DNA of 64,000 bases, taken from the NCBI RefSeq assembly GCF_900115625.1, contig NZ_FOXD01000009.1, forward strand, positions 62,001 through 126,000. Direction: 5' to 3'. The notes beneath the pieces are model-generated. The model had not been told where the DNA came from. It saw only the letters and a list, made by a program, of their open reading frames with translations, and did no database searches. Below, in pieces: positions 54,449 to 63,975 of this stretch. Position numbers and translations under genes: made by a program. The stretch's first letter is position 1. Each line of letters begins with the position of its first letter. The DNA is from Salibacterium halotolerans (GTDB lineage: Bacteria; Bacillota; Bacilli; Bacillales; Marinococcaceae).

Positions 54449-54808
54449 ATGGCTTCTGTACTTATTGTGGATGATGCATCATTTATGCGAATGATGATTA
54501 AAGATATATTAACGAAAAATGATTTTGACATTGCAGGGGAAGCGGCAAACGGCCAGGAAGCAGTCGATCTGTTTAATGAAACACAGCCGGATCTGGTAAC
54601 GATGGATATTACAATGCCTGAAAAAGACGGTATCGCGGCTCTGAAAGAAATTCTGCAGCAGCATCCGGGGGCGAAAGTGATTATGTGTTCTGCCATGGGA
54701 CAGCAGTCGATGGTGATTGATGCCATTCAGGCCGGAGCAAAAGATTTTATTGTAAAACCATTTCAGGCCGACCGGGTCATGGACGCCGTTCAGAAAGTAA
54801 TGGGATAA
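54449..54808 (+). CDS. cheY: Chemotaxis response regulator CheY
   Basis: 119-residue receiver domain. Acid pocket Asp8/Asp9, phospho-acceptor Asp53 in VTMDITMP, conserved Ser in CSAMGQQSMV and Lys in FIVKPFQ. The C-terminal half (AIQAGAKDFIVKPFQADRV) is practically that of B. subtilis CheY, which binds the FliM/FliY switch. GAGGTGA precedes the ATG. Confidence 0.96.
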   Translation: MASVLIVDDASFMRMMIKDILTKNDFDIAGEAANGQEAVDLFNETQPDLVTMDITMPEKDGIAALKEILQQHPGAKVIMCSAMGQQSMVIDAIQAGAKDFIVKPFQADRVMDAVQKVMG

Positions 54809-54824
54809 AGAGGGGAGTCTTACT

Positions 54825-55310
54825 ATGAGTGCAGCACCACAAATGAATGCACAGCACATCAATGCGATTACGAATGCTGCAGTAATCATCGTAAAAGAAC
54901 ATTTGGGGATGCAGACAGGATTCTCCAAACCATATGTTTCCGGCAGTCAGTTTATGTCTTCTGATATTTCTGTCGTAATGGGAGTAAACGGAACCCTGGA
55001 GGGACAGATCATCTGTACGATGAAAAACCAGACCGCCCTTTCTATTGTAGGAAGCATGATGGGAGGGATGAAGGTGGAGACACTGGATGAAATGGGCTGG
55101 AGCGCCATTCAGGAATTCGGTAACTGGGTGGCAGGCAGAGCTGCCAGTGAGCTTGCCAAAGCAGAAGCAGCCATTGATATTTCGCCGCCGGTCATCAATG
55201 AGGGCCGGTCGACGTTCCGTGTGGAAAAAACGTTTCTTACGATACCGCTCACGAGCGAAGCTGGGGAAGTCTTGCTTCATGTTTCGATTACGCCAAGAGT
55301 AAACGAATAA
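54825..55310 (+). CDS. cheX: CheX, CheY-phosphate phosphatase
   Basis: 161-residue CheC/CheX/FliY-family protein of the CheX type: one conserved E-x2-N signature in AIQEFGNWVAGRAASEL, and the N-terminal INAITNAAVIIVKEHLG. CheX dephosphorylates CheY-P in Borrelia and Thermotoga; B. subtilis lacks it and uses CheC and FliY. GAGGGGAG precedes the ATG. Last gene of cheA-cheW-cheY-cheX. Confidence 0.9.
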   Translation: MSAAPQMNAQHINAITNAAVIIVKEHLGMQTGFSKPYVSGSQFMSSDISVVMGVNGTLEGQIICTMKNQTALSIVGSMMGGMKVETLDEMGWSAIQEFGNWVAGRAASELAKAEAAIDISPPVINEGRSTFRVEKTFLTIPLTSEAGEVLLHVSITPRVNE

Positions 55311-55329
55311 AACCTGACAGACCTATTTA

Positions 55330-55373
55330 GAAAAAATCAGGCTGCTACCGGCGTTTCCGGCAAGCAGCCTGAT
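55330..55373. terminator. Terminator between cheX and the glycosyltransferase gene
   Basis: Stem ATCAGGCTGCT (55336-55346) / AGCAGCCTGAT (55363-55373) with an inner CCGG/CCGG pair. A six-base A run on the left gives the T tract for the minus-strand gene; the plus-strand side has none. Confidence 0.8.
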
Positions 55374-55380
55374 ATACATA

Positions 55381-56670
55381 TTACCGGACATCATCAACGG
55401 ATTTCACGACGGTGTGGGCGATGGGTTTCCATTGAACGTCCTTGAAAAGTGCCGCAGCGGCGATTGGTACATAAGTAAGCATGAAAAGAGGAAACGTAAC
55501 CGTATAAGCGACTTTTTTCCATCCCGGACAGTGAATTTCCTTCCATTCCGTTAAGGTTGTTAAAAAACCAAGAATAAACAGAATCCCATACATCCAGCCA
55601 AGGGACTGAAACATTGCTGTCATCGTGGCCTTCATCGTCTCTTCGGCTTCCATAAACTCAAAGATTCCCGCCAAAAAGAACGAGCCATTCACCACAATAC
55701 TGAGAAAAGAAAGAAGCAGCGCCGGGAAAATGGTCATGGCCAGGTCATAGCACGAAAATTTGTTCTGTTTCCCTTTGAAGATGCTCCGGAATAAATTCTT
55801 TCCGTAACGGCCGAACACCTGGTAAAATCCTTTCGCCCAGCGTAACCGCTGTGTCCAGGACTGTTTAAATGTCACCGGCTGTTCATCATAAAAGACAGCA
55901 TCTCTGCAGTAGCCGATTTTATCCCCTTTAATAACCTGTGACACAGAGAATTCAATGTCTTCTGTCAGCAGATGATGAATCCAGCCTCCATTTTCTTTAA
56001 TCAGATCAGCATCAACCAAAAATCCTGTTCCGGAAACGGCGCAGCTGTTATTCGTAAATATCCGCGGAAGATTGAGATATTCCGCTTCATGCATAAACCA
56101 CAAGGCATAGCCGGAGGAAATCCAGTTCTGATCAAAGTTTTTGGAGTTTCTGTAGCTGGTGATGACACGGTACCCTTCATTGAAAACGTCGTTCATTCGT
56201 GCCGCATAATTTTCATCAAGCAGATTATCGGCGTCAAACACAAGATAGGCGTCGTACTGATTGGAGGCGTAATCCTTTTCAATTGCCTGAAAGATATAGT
56301 TGAGTGCGTAGCCCTTCCCGATACGGTTTTTGGAAAACCGTTCTCTGACAACAGCTCCTGCCTCTCGGGCAGCACGCGCGGTATAATCGGTGCAGTTGTC
56401 AGCCACGACAAAAATATCAATCAGTTCTCCGGGGTAATTTTGGTTTTTGATGCTTTGAATCAGCTGTCCAATGACAAGTTCTTCATTCCGGGCAGCAATG
56501 GTGACGGCAAATTTGTGAAGACGGCCCGGATCTCTGCCGCTTTCGGACCGGAGCTTTTTTTTCGCTTTGAAAGAGATGAACATATAAACAATCTGATAAG
56601 CGTACAAGGTGATGAAAAGTAGAAAAACAGCCAAATTGAAATGGTTGATAAAAGATGCTGCAGAGTCCAT
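55381..56670 (-). CDS. Membrane GT2-family glycosyltransferase
   Basis: 429 residues: an N-terminal membrane helix (about 12-34), a GT-A catalytic domain (about 50-290) and four C-terminal membrane helices. Catalytic motifs are VVADNCTD, the DxD-like VFDADN, the base TEDIEF and QRLRW, the pattern of processive-type GT2 enzymes such as cellulose, hyaluronan or N-acetylglucosamine synthases. The product is unknown; a cell-surface polysaccharide is likely. It is monocistronic, with GGGGGAT before its ATG, and no polysaccharide export genes stand beside it. Confidence 0.88.
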   Translation of the reverse strand: MDSAASFINHFNLAVFLLFITLYAYQIVYMFISFKAKKKLRSESGRDPGRLHKFAVTIAARNEELVIGQLIQSIKNQNYPGELIDIFVVADNCTDYTARAAREAGAVVRERFSKNRIGKGYALNYIFQAIEKDYASNQYDAYLVFDADNLLDENYAARMNDVFNEGYRVITSYRNSKNFDQNWISSGYALWFMHEAEYLNLPRIFTNNSCAVSGTGFLVDADLIKENGGWIHHLLTEDIEFSVSQVIKGDKIGYCRDAVFYDEQPVTFKQSWTQRLRWAKGFYQVFGRYGKNLFRSIFKGKQNKFSCYDLAMTIFPALLLSFLSIVVNGSFFLAGIFEFMEAEETMKATMTAMFQSLGWMYGILFILGFLTTLTEWKEIHCPGWKKVAYTVTFPLFMLTYVPIAAAALFKDVQWKPIAHTVVKSVDDVR

Positions 56671-56835
56671 GCTGATCCCCCGCTATTTTTGTATAGTCTT
56701 GAAGTTTTGGAACAATAAGGCAGTATAGAGCGAAACAATCACATCGTTTGCTGGTTGTACAACAAATGAAATATCGTTCTAATTTATCTTATCAGAGAAA
56801 TATGAACGGAATTTTAAGGGAATATGAAAAATGAT

Positions 56836-56865
56836 AAAGAAGCCGTTCTGCTGACCGGCTTCTTT
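56836..56865 (-). terminator. Terminator after the DUF418 gene
   Basis: Perfect ten-bp stem 56836-56845 / 56856-56865 (AAAGAAGCCG with CGGCTTCTTT); on the minus strand a T-rich run follows. Confidence 0.85.
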
Positions 56866-58063
56866 AGCGAAAGGGACGGTATATCCAGAGACGCCACAGT
56901 TTTTCCATTGGGCCGTGGCTGTAATATGTCAGCCAGAGGTAACTGAAAGCGGTCTGCGTGCTGAAAATAACAAGGGTGATAAGAAATCCTGAAGCGGCTC
57001 CCATCGTACCAAACAGCTGCAGGCCGAATCCGTAGAAGAGCAGGAGGCAGATTACCGTTTGCAGCAGGTAATTTGTAAGCGCCATCCGGCCGGCTGCGGC
57101 GATTGGTTGAAGGAATGTGGAAAACCGGCGTTTTTGAGTGATGATGACAAAGAAAGACGTGTACCCAAGCATCAGCAGCGGTCCTGCTATCATATTTATT
57201 CCTTGAGCTGCTCCATCGGCAAGCCAGAGCGGAAGGGGAAGCAGACCATGAAGAAGGGCGGCGTACAAAAACGACAGAAGTCCACCGGCCGAGAGCATGA
57301 ATATCATCGTTTTTTTCCACCCTTTCAGGTGTTTGTCTGCACGCTGCACGTGTCCCTTTTTGCCGACATACAGACCGATAAGGAATAAACCGAGAATCTG
57401 CGGGACATTCAGCACAAGGTTGGAAAGGACGAGAGGTATTTCTTCATCCAGCCGGTAGCGGAGGATGTCGCTGTAGGAACCACTCGAATACACGTCTTCC
57501 GCCTTGGCAGCACCGGCCAGCGCCTGCTCGGTGTATCCGCTTCCCGACGCTGCATAAAAATTTCCGCTGATTGTAAGAAACGAAGTAAATAACGATGTCG
57601 TGACAAGCAGGAGAACGGCCCACGTCAGAACGGTGCGGGAACGTCGGTGAATAAAAGGAAGCAGCAGCAGGCCGGCAGCGGCGTATGTATGCAGGATGTC
57701 GCCCGACCACAGGAATACCAAATGAACAAGCCCGGCAGCCATCAAAAAGGCAAGCCTGCGCTTGTACAACCTCTCCGCATTCATTTCCTTCTCCTTCAGT
57801 GTTTCATAGAAAAGAAAGAAGCCAATCCCGAATAGAAAAGAGAACAAAGGATAAAATTTGCCGATTACAAGCCAGTCGATCATAAACGTTACGCCTTTGT
57901 CCAGCATGTCGGAAGGAAAAGAAGGAGATACGCCCGGAATACTCTGAAGTTGGAAGGCCGGAGACTTGAACACAGCCATATTGGCGGTCAAAATGCCGAG
58001 CAGAGCAAATCCTCTTAACATATCAAGGGATACGATGCGGTTTTGTTTTTTGGCTGTATTCAT
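56864..58063 (-). CDS. DUF418 (YeiB-like) membrane protein
   Basis: 399-residue polytopic protein with about ten hydrophobic segments. Conserved N-terminal SLDMLRGFALLGILTANMAVF and C-terminal DUF418 domain (AAGRMALTNYLLQTVICLL and GPMEKLWR) identify the YeiB/DUF418 family, which is related to acyltransferase-3-type membrane enzymes. The physiological role is unknown. AAGGAG precedes the ATG on the minus strand. Confidence 0.88.
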   Translation of the reverse strand: MNTAKKQNRIVSLDMLRGFALLGILTANMAVFKSPAFQLQSIPGVSPSFPSDMLDKGVTFMIDWLVIGKFYPLFSFLFGIGFFLFYETLKEKEMNAERLYKRRLAFLMAAGLVHLVFLWSGDILHTYAAAGLLLLPFIHRRSRTVLTWAVLLLVTTSLFTSFLTISGNFYAASGSGYTEQALAGAAKAEDVYSSGSYSDILRYRLDEEIPLVLSNLVLNVPQILGLFLIGLYVGKKGHVQRADKHLKGWKKTMIFMLSAGGLLSFLYAALLHGLLPLPLWLADGAAQGINMIAGPLLMLGYTSFFVIITQKRRFSTFLQPIAAAGRMALTNYLLQTVICLLLFYGFGLQLFGTMGAASGFLITLVIFSTQTAFSYLWLTYYSHGPMEKLWRLWIYRPFR

Positions 58064-58246
58064 TGGACAAACAGCTCCTTCTGCTTAAAATACGGTTCAT
58101 AAAACGTGCCATGTCCAATAAGCTTAACATCCTTTACGACTGTATTGAAATTTCTGTGTGGTGTTTTCCTCTATACGTTTCATTCATTATCGTGTATGAT
58201 TTTTATGGGGAAATTTCAACCATAGAGAAATGCTGGTGATGTATTG

Positions 58247-59431
58247 GTGAGTCTGCATAATCCAATCAATGAAAAACAATATGATATTAATATGCTGTTT
58301 GTCCTGTTTTTGTTCGGCGTCGTAAGTTGTTTTTATATTTACCACGCCCAGCAGATGGGGCAGTATGAGGGAACATTCCATACATCACAGATGATGTATT
58401 TTGTCCTTGGATTCGGCGTAGCGCTTGCTGTGCTGCACTTTGATTTTGAGTACTACATGAACATTCACTGGTTTTTATACGGCATCGGTCTGTTTTCGCT
58501 GTTGGTTCTTGATATTATCGGCCCTAATGAAATGTTTGCTCCCTATCAGAATGGGGCGGTCAGCTGGTTCAGGGTGCCGGGTGTCGGCACGGTACAGCCG
58601 TCGGAAATCATGCGTATCTTTCTCGTCATCACGTTGAGTGCGGTGATTTACCGGCACAATTCCAACCACCGTGAGAACCGGTCGATACAAACGGATCTTT
58701 GGCTGCTTCTCAAAATAGGAGTACTGATTGCACCGGCCGTTTTTCTGATTTACCGGCAGCCGGATATGGGAAGCATTATGCTGATCGGCGCCATTGTTAC
58801 AGCGCTGCTGATTGTGTCGGGGATGTCGTACAGAATTCTCACGGTGTTAATCGGAGGTCCGATTACCGCCGGTCTTGCCTTTGTATTCGCCTTTTACCAG
58901 TTCCCGGAATGGGTGGAACGTTATCTTCTTTCCAATCTTCCCGACTATCAGGTGGAGCGTATTAATGGATGGCTGAATCCATTTGAAAACGTAGATGCCG
59001 GGTACCAGGTGACTCAGGCGATGACAGCCATCGGGTCGGGACAGCTTTACGGCAGTTCGAAATCATCGGTGTATATCCCGGAGGCGCACACCGACTTTAT
59101 TTTCGCGGTGATCAGTTCGATGCACGGCTTTTTGGGTGGAGCGTTTGTCATCACTCTTTATTTCGTGCTTCTGTATCAGATATTAATGACAGGACTCCGC
59201 TGCCACAATGCATTTGGTAAATACCTGTGTGCCGGCCTGATTGGGATGTTTGGGTTTCAGATCTTTCAGAATATCGGCATGGGCCTCGGTCTTCTGCCGG
59301 TTACAGGTTTTACGCTGCCGCTCCTCAGTTACGGAGGAAGTTCCATCGTGGCGACCATGTTCGCTCTCGGTATCGTGATGAGTGTCCGTTACCATTCCAA
59401 AACGTATTTTTTCGAACAGCAGAAAGAGTAG
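58247..59431 (+). CDS. SEDS-family peptidoglycan polymerase (RodA/FtsW-like)
   Basis: 394-residue, ten-helix membrane protein of the SEDS family, glycosyltransferases that polymerise lipid II. Signature segments: QPSEIMRIFLVI, RQPDMGSIML, EAHTDFIFAVI and GFTLPLLSYGGSS near the C terminus. It is closer in feel to RodA than to FtsW or SpoVE, but I cannot assign it firmly. Start uncertain: GTG 58247 (MSLHNP) or the TTG before it, with only a weak GGTGAT upstream. No partner PBP gene is adjacent. Confidence 0.88.
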   Translation: MSLHNPINEKQYDINMLFVLFLFGVVSCFYIYHAQQMGQYEGTFHTSQMMYFVLGFGVALAVLHFDFEYYMNIHWFLYGIGLFSLLVLDIIGPNEMFAPYQNGAVSWFRVPGVGTVQPSEIMRIFLVITLSAVIYRHNSNHRENRSIQTDLWLLLKIGVLIAPAVFLIYRQPDMGSIMLIGAIVTALLIVSGMSYRILTVLIGGPITAGLAFVFAFYQFPEWVERYLLSNLPDYQVERINGWLNPFENVDAGYQVTQAMTAIGSGQLYGSSKSSVYIPEAHTDFIFAVISSMHGFLGGAFVITLYFVLLYQILMTGLRCHNAFGKYLCAGLIGMFGFQIFQNIGMGLGLLPVTGFTLPLLSYGGSSIVATMFALGIVMSVRYHSKTYFFEQQKE

Positions 59432-59788
59432 CTTCCGCTGAGACAGGCAGGAGCGTTAAAATATAGAATTCCTTAAAAACCGGACGATAGTCCTTCGTGA
59501 TGGTAACCCGCGTTGATATATTGTCCGGTTTTTTTATTAAGCCCCGCACTGCAGTCCCCGTAAAACATTCGCAGAATGTTTTCACCGCAGCGGTATCTTC
59601 AATAGCTGGTATGTATCCACTTTTTTTTAAAAAATGTATTAAAAATTCAGACAGCTCGTCGATATTAAGACCAGCAGTTATATGAGGCAAAGGTATGATT
59701 TTCGGGATTGTGGGCTCAACAATACACCAATGACACCATAGTTAAGCCTAAAATCCCAGATGTGTTACATAAAAAAGGGGATGGAAAC
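59432..59788. other. Region between the SEDS gene and the chemoreceptor gene
   Basis: 357 bases. It contains a terminator (59475-59537) and about 250 bases in which I see no gene, sigma-D promoter or repeat. A minus-strand frame of 121 codons runs through it and into the SEDS gene but has no ribosome binding site. Confidence 0.55.
59475..59537 (+). terminator. Terminator after the SEDS gene
   Basis: Stem AAAAACCGGAC (59475-59485) with GTCCGGTTTTT (59523-59533), long 37-base loop, T run. Confidence 0.75.
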
Positions 59789-61951
59789 ATGCGTAAACTG
59801 AACACGAAATTGATTCTTCTTACAGGAGGTCTCGTAACCGTATCGCTGCTTACGGCTGCCATCATTATTTACTATCAAATGACAGACGTGGTAGAGGAAA
59901 ATGCTGCGGATACAGGAATGAACACGGTGGAAAAAGAGAAAAGATATATTGAACAGTATTTTGAAACCTTTGAAAACCATCTTGATATGATCAGCGCGGA
60001 CACAAGAGTGACCTCTTTCTTACGGGAAAAGAGTGAGAACGGTCCGGATTATTCAAACGGTTACAGTGATGTCGAAAAAGTGATGAACCGTTTTATGTAC
60101 AGTTATGACAGCGTTGAACTTACATTTACAGGTGCGGCCAACGGCGGAACTCATACGACACCTTATGTCGATGTGGAAGACATGGATGCCACCACACGTC
60201 CGTGGTATCAGGCAGCAGCAGAAACGCCGGAGCAGACGGCCTGGACAGAACCTTACAAAAGTGAAGATGGCGGTAACTATGTGATCAGTGCAGGAAAAGC
60301 AGTGGTGGATCCGCTCACCAATGATGTAGTCGGCGTAGTAGGTATGGATGTGTCACTGTCTCATTTGAATGAAATGATGGCGGAAATGGATGTACCTTAC
60401 AACGGATTTATGACACTGATCGGTGACAGTGGATCTGTGGTTGCCCATCCGGAGCAGAACGGCACACAGATCGAAGAAGGAGAGTCACTTGCTTCTGTTT
60501 TAGATACGGAGGGAAGTGGACGAATTGCCTTTTCACACCAAAATGAAGAGTACAGCCTGTTCTACGACAGATTGGAAACAAATAACTGGGTGATTGGAAC
60601 GGCTTTTTCGGATGAGGCTATGGCGTCGGAGTCAGCGGGCATCCGCAATACCATTATTATCATTGCTGCCGCCGCGATTTTTCTGTCTATTATCATTACC
60701 GTCATTATATCGAGACGAATTACCAGACCGGTGAAGCAGATGCAGGAGAGAGTAAACGATATGGCCAAAGGGGATCTTACCGTGCAGTTTCCGGGAAGTT
60801 CGCACGAAGAAATCAATTATCTGGGCCGGGATCTCAATAAAATGGCTGAAAATCTCCGGACCCTTGCAGAACAGGTGAAAGGATCAGCTTCCCAGGTGGC
60901 TTCTTCTTCCGAACAGTTCAGCGCCGTTTCGGAAGAGACGAGTGCTTCCGGAGAAGAAGTGGCAAATGCTGTCTATGACATCTCGCAGGGAGCTGTGTCC
61001 CAGGCCGAAGAAGCGGAAAACACCAAACAGGAGATGCAGATACTCACGACGGCCTTTATGTTTCTGGAAGAACAGATGAAAGAAATCGAAAATCGTTCCA
61101 AAGCATCGGAAGAAATAAATGAAGCAGGAGCCGCCAAAGTGTCAACGCTGACAGAAAAAGCCGGCGAATCCCAGACGATGATGGAAGAAGTAGAGCACGT
61201 ATTCGCCCGTCTCTCGGAAAGACTCGAAGATATACAGAAAGCAATGGGTTCCATCGGGGATATTTCCGAGCAGACCAACCTTCTTGCCTTAAACGCCAGC
61301 ATTGAGGCAGCACGCGCGGGGGAACACGGAAAAGGATTCGCCGTGGTGGCCGAAGAAGTCCGCAAACTCGCTGATGCTTCCAGCGCATCAGCCGATGAAG
61401 TGAAAACCATTCTGAAAGGTCTGACCGATGAAGCAGACCAGGTTCATGAGACGGTGGAGCAGTCCCGCCATGTTTCGTCTGAACAGCAGGACGCGGTGCA
61501 GTCTGTCAAAGATTCATTTGAGCAGATAAAAGAAACCGGGGAATCCATTTCAAGCGTCGTGCAGCGGCTGCTGCAGGAAATTCCAATGATGGATGAACGC
61601 AGACAGGCAGTGGAGGACGCCATCACGAGAATTGCAGAAGTATCGCAGTCCAATGCAGCCTCAGCCGAAGAAGTAAATGCATCAGTGGATGAACAGAAAG
61701 AAGCGATGCGTTCTGTAGCAAGCTCCGCAGAGTCTCTTCATGAAGAAAGCGAAACCCTTTCTGCGTTAATCCGTCAGTTTAGAGTGTCGCACGAAGAAAA
61801 TCAACATCACGAATTAAACGAAAGTCCCGAGCTGCGCCCGGAGGACGAAGAAGAGACGCAGGCAGACGAAGAAAGCGGGGAAGACACGCACGAAGAAGAG
61901 AACGACACAACTTCCGAAACAGAATCCACCAGAAGGAAAGATGATGAATAA
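59789..61951 (+). CDS. Methyl-accepting chemotaxis protein with dCache sensor
   Basis: 720-residue chemoreceptor: N-terminal membrane helix (about 6-28), extracellular dCache-type sensor (about 30-280, with the ligand-pocket segment [21 protein letters not shown], given in part, and [14 protein letters not shown]), second helix (about 285-305), HAMP ([16 protein letters not shown]), and a long signalling coiled coil with the CheA/CheW-binding tip [20 protein letters not shown]. The C-terminal 50 residues are very acidic. dCache motifs of this form often bind amino acids; the ligand is not predictable. Start at ATG 59789 after AAGGGG. It could feed the CheA/CheW encoded 5 kb upstream. Confidence 0.92.
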   Translation: MRKLNTKLILLTGGLVTVSLLTAAIIIYYQMTDVVEENAADTGMNTVEKEKRYIEQYFETFENHLDMISADTRVTSFLREKSENGPDYSNGYSDVEKVMNRFMYSYDSVELTFTGAANGGTHTTPYVDVEDMDATTRPWYQAAAETPEQTAWTEPYKSEDGGNYVISAGKAVVDPLTNDVVGVVGMDVSLSHLNEMMAEMDVPYNGFMTLIGDSGSVVAHPEQNGTQIEEGESLASVLDTEGSGRIAFSHQNEEYSLFYDRLETNNWVIGTAFSDEAMASESAGIRNTIIIIAAAAIFLSIIITVIISRRITRPVKQMQERVNDMAKGDLTVQFPGSSHEEINYLGRDLNKMAENLRTLAEQVKGSASQVASSSEQFSAVSEETSASGEEVANAVYDISQGAVSQAEEAENTKQEMQILTTAFMFLEEQMKEIENRSKASEEINEAGAAKVSTLTEKAGESQTMMEEVEHVFARLSERLEDIQKAMGSIGDISEQTNLLALNASIEAARAGEHGKGFAVVAEEVRKLADASSASADEVKTILKGLTDEADQVHETVEQSRHVSSEQQDAVQSVKDSFEQIKETGESISSVVQRLLQEIPMMDERRQAVEDAITRIAEVSQSNAASAEEVNASVDEQKEAMRSVASSAESLHEESETLSALIRQFRVSHEENQHHELNESPELRPEDEEETQADEESGEDTHEEENDTTSETESTRRKDDE

Positions 61952-61953
61952 AA

Positions 61954-62000
61954 GAAAGAGGAGGTTTCTTCTACACAAGAAGAAGCCTCCTCTTTCTTTT
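61954..62000 (+). terminator. Terminator after the chemoreceptor gene
   Basis: Long stem of about 19 pairs: 61954-61972 with 61978-61996 (GAAAGAGGAGG pairing with CCTCCTCTTTC at the base), then CTTTT. Confidence 0.9.
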
Positions 62001-62100
62001 GAAAAAACGCTTTTATGTGGAATGCATTATGCTGAAAAAAGATTTATACTGGAAGTGGTATAATATCTTATGGATGGAATCAAGAGGAGGTTCATTCTGA

Positions 62101-62634
62101 ATGGCAAAAAAGCGCAAACGATTGATTATGCGTTCTTCGATACTGGGAGCAATTTCCGTGATGCTCGCTTATGTCTTTTATACAAACTTCATGTCCGGTG
62201 AAGAGACCAATGTTCAGGAGGGAGAGACAGCTCCCAATTTTGTGCTGGAAACAGCTGATGGTGAACAGGTGGAATTGAAAGGTTTCCGGGGAAAAGGAGT
62301 ATTTCTGAATTTCTGGGGCACATACTGCCCGCCCTGCGAAGAAGAAATGCCCCACATGAACGAACTGTACAAAGAGTTTAAAAACCGCGGTGTGGAAGTA
62401 CTTGCCGTCAATGTTGGTGAATCACAGCTCGCTGTGAACCGTTTTGCGGACCGTTATAACTTATCGTTTCCGATGCCGATTGATGAAAATAAAAGTGTTC
62501 TCAATCGTTACGGCGTCAATCCACTGCCGTCCACGTTCCTGATAGATGAAAACGGAACGGTGCAGCGTGTCCTTCTCGGAGCGATGACAGAAGAAAAAAT
62601 GAGGGGGTATATGGAAGAAATAGAACCGTCCTGA
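62101..62634 (+). CDS. resA: Thiol-disulfide oxidoreductase ResA
   Basis: Membrane-anchored, extracytoplasmic thioredoxin-like protein that reduces the haem-binding cysteines of apocytochrome c. 177 residues: one N-terminal helix (about 10-30), then the domain with active site CPPC at Cys76-Cys79 (CEPC in B. subtilis ResA) and the cis-proline segment NPLPSTFLID. GAGGAGG lies about ten bases before the ATG, and a TATAAT at 62059-62064 may be its -10. The resBC genes that normally follow are absent here; a D,D-carboxypeptidase gene follows instead. Confidence 0.9.
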   Translation: MAKKRKRLIMRSSILGAISVMLAYVFYTNFMSGEETNVQEGETAPNFVLETADGEQVELKGFRGKGVFLNFWGTYCPPCEEEMPHMNELYKEFKNRGVEVLAVNVGESQLAVNRFADRYNLSFPMPIDENKSVLNRYGVNPLPSTFLIDENGTVQRVLLGAMTEEKMRGYMEEIEPS

Positions 62635-62776
62635 TCCGGTTCTTTTTCTTTGAATGAACACGTATAAGAAAGCAGGAAGAAGCTCATTTTCTGTAGAATA
62701 AAGAAAGAGGCAGAAAAAACGGTCTGCAGCTCAAATAGTTGTTTTTCTGGTTTGTAAGCGGGGGAGTGTCTTTTTT

Positions 62777-63958
62777 TTGAAACAGAAACTGCGGACTTTA
62801 CATATCGTTACCATCATCGTATGGATAGTCTTGTTTGTGCTGCCTGTTGACCGGGGAAGCGCCTATGCGGAGAAAACGGCGGCAGAGCGTCCTGAAATCT
62901 CCTCGGAGACAGCGGCGTTAATGGATGCAGACACTGGACAGGTTCTGCTCGATAAACAGGGAGCGAAACGGATGTACCCGGCATCGATTTCAAAGATTGC
63001 CACCGGCATCACAGCGCTTGAACAGGGAACCCCGGAAGAAATGGTAACCGTAAGCCGCCGTGCTGCAGATACAAACGGCACGTCCGTTTATCTCGTTGAA
63101 GGTGAAAAAATGCCGCTCAAACAGCTTGTTCAGGGTCTGCTTATCAATTCCGGAAATGATGCCGCAACGGCAATAGCAGAACACCTCGGTAGAACGGAAA
63201 ACACGTTTTCGCAGCAGATGACAGAGTACCTTAAAAAGAAGACCGGCATCGTAAACACTTCTTTTACGAATCCGCATGGCCTCTTCGAAAAGGATCACTA
63301 TACCACAGCTGAAGATATGGCACGTTTGACCAAATATGCGATGCAAAATGATGACTTTCGTGACATTGTGTCGACCAAAACCCTTGCCTGGGAAGGAAAG
63401 GGCTGGGAAACTGAATTGCGCAACCATCATCAGCTGCTCTGGGAATATAAAGGAACGACAGGGGTCAAAAACGGCTACGTATCAGAAGCTGGTTATACAT
63501 TGGTGACTACCGCCAAGCGGCAGGGAAGGGAGCTGATTGCGGTTATCATGAAGGCGGATACGAGCCGAAACGCCTATGAAGATACAGTGGAACTGCTGGA
63601 TTACGGATTTGATGCGTTTGACAAACAGACAATCGCGGAAGGAACCCGCTTCCAATCTCCGGATCAAAGCGTCTATATTGCTTCCGAAGAAAAGAAGTAT
63701 CTTCAAAAGAAAGGAACAAACGCGACACTGGAAGCAGGAAACGGGGGAGAATGGAGAATTTTAAACGAGAGGGGCCGCGTCACGCTCACCGGAACACTGA
63801 CAAAAGAACGGGTGAAATCCGGCGGTGAAAAGAAAGAGAGAGCGGCTGTGATGCCGATGGAAGACAACGATATAAAAAGGGTGTTATGGAACACCTGGAC
63901 AAATTACACTTCCATGACAGCCAGGATTATGTATTATCATTTTCGATTAATGTTATAG
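62777..63958 (+). CDS. D-alanyl-D-alanine carboxypeptidase (low-molecular-weight PBP)
   Basis: 393-residue penicillin-binding protein of the PBP5/DacF-DacB type that trims the terminal D-Ala of peptidoglycan stem peptides. N-terminal signal peptide (about 1-31, ending SAYA), SxxK motif SISK in YPASISKIATG, SxN motif SGN in LLINSGNDAAT, and KNG in TTGVKNGY as the KTG equivalent (as in other family members a variation at this motif). A C-terminal domain and a final amphipathic region for membrane attachment follow. It starts with TTG 62777 after GGGGGAG. Neighbouring resA recalls the B. subtilis dacB-spmAB-rluB-resA region, so a spore-cortex role is possible. Confidence 0.9.
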   Translation: MKQKLRTLHIVTIIVWIVLFVLPVDRGSAYAEKTAAERPEISSETAALMDADTGQVLLDKQGAKRMYPASISKIATGITALEQGTPEEMVTVSRRAADTNGTSVYLVEGEKMPLKQLVQGLLINSGNDAATAIAEHLGRTENTFSQQMTEYLKKKTGIVNTSFTNPHGLFEKDHYTTAEDMARLTKYAMQNDDFRDIVSTKTLAWEGKGWETELRNHHQLLWEYKGTTGVKNGYVSEAGYTLVTTAKRQGRELIAVIMKADTSRNAYEDTVELLDYGFDAFDKQTIAEGTRFQSPDQSVYIASEEKKYLQKKGTNATLEAGNGGEWRILNERGRVTLTGTLTKERVKSGGEKKERAAVMPMEDNDIKRVLWNTWTNYTSMTARIMYYHFRLML

Positions 63959-63975
63959 AATAGGAGCGTTTCCCG

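Noticed and set aside
59325-59690. Minus-strand frame of 121 codons between the SEDS and chemoreceptor genes
   Set aside because: Covers the SEDS terminator and the 3' end of the SEDS gene, lacks a Shine-Dalgarno, and I recognise no motif. The first 70 residues look protein-like, so a remnant cannot be fully excluded.
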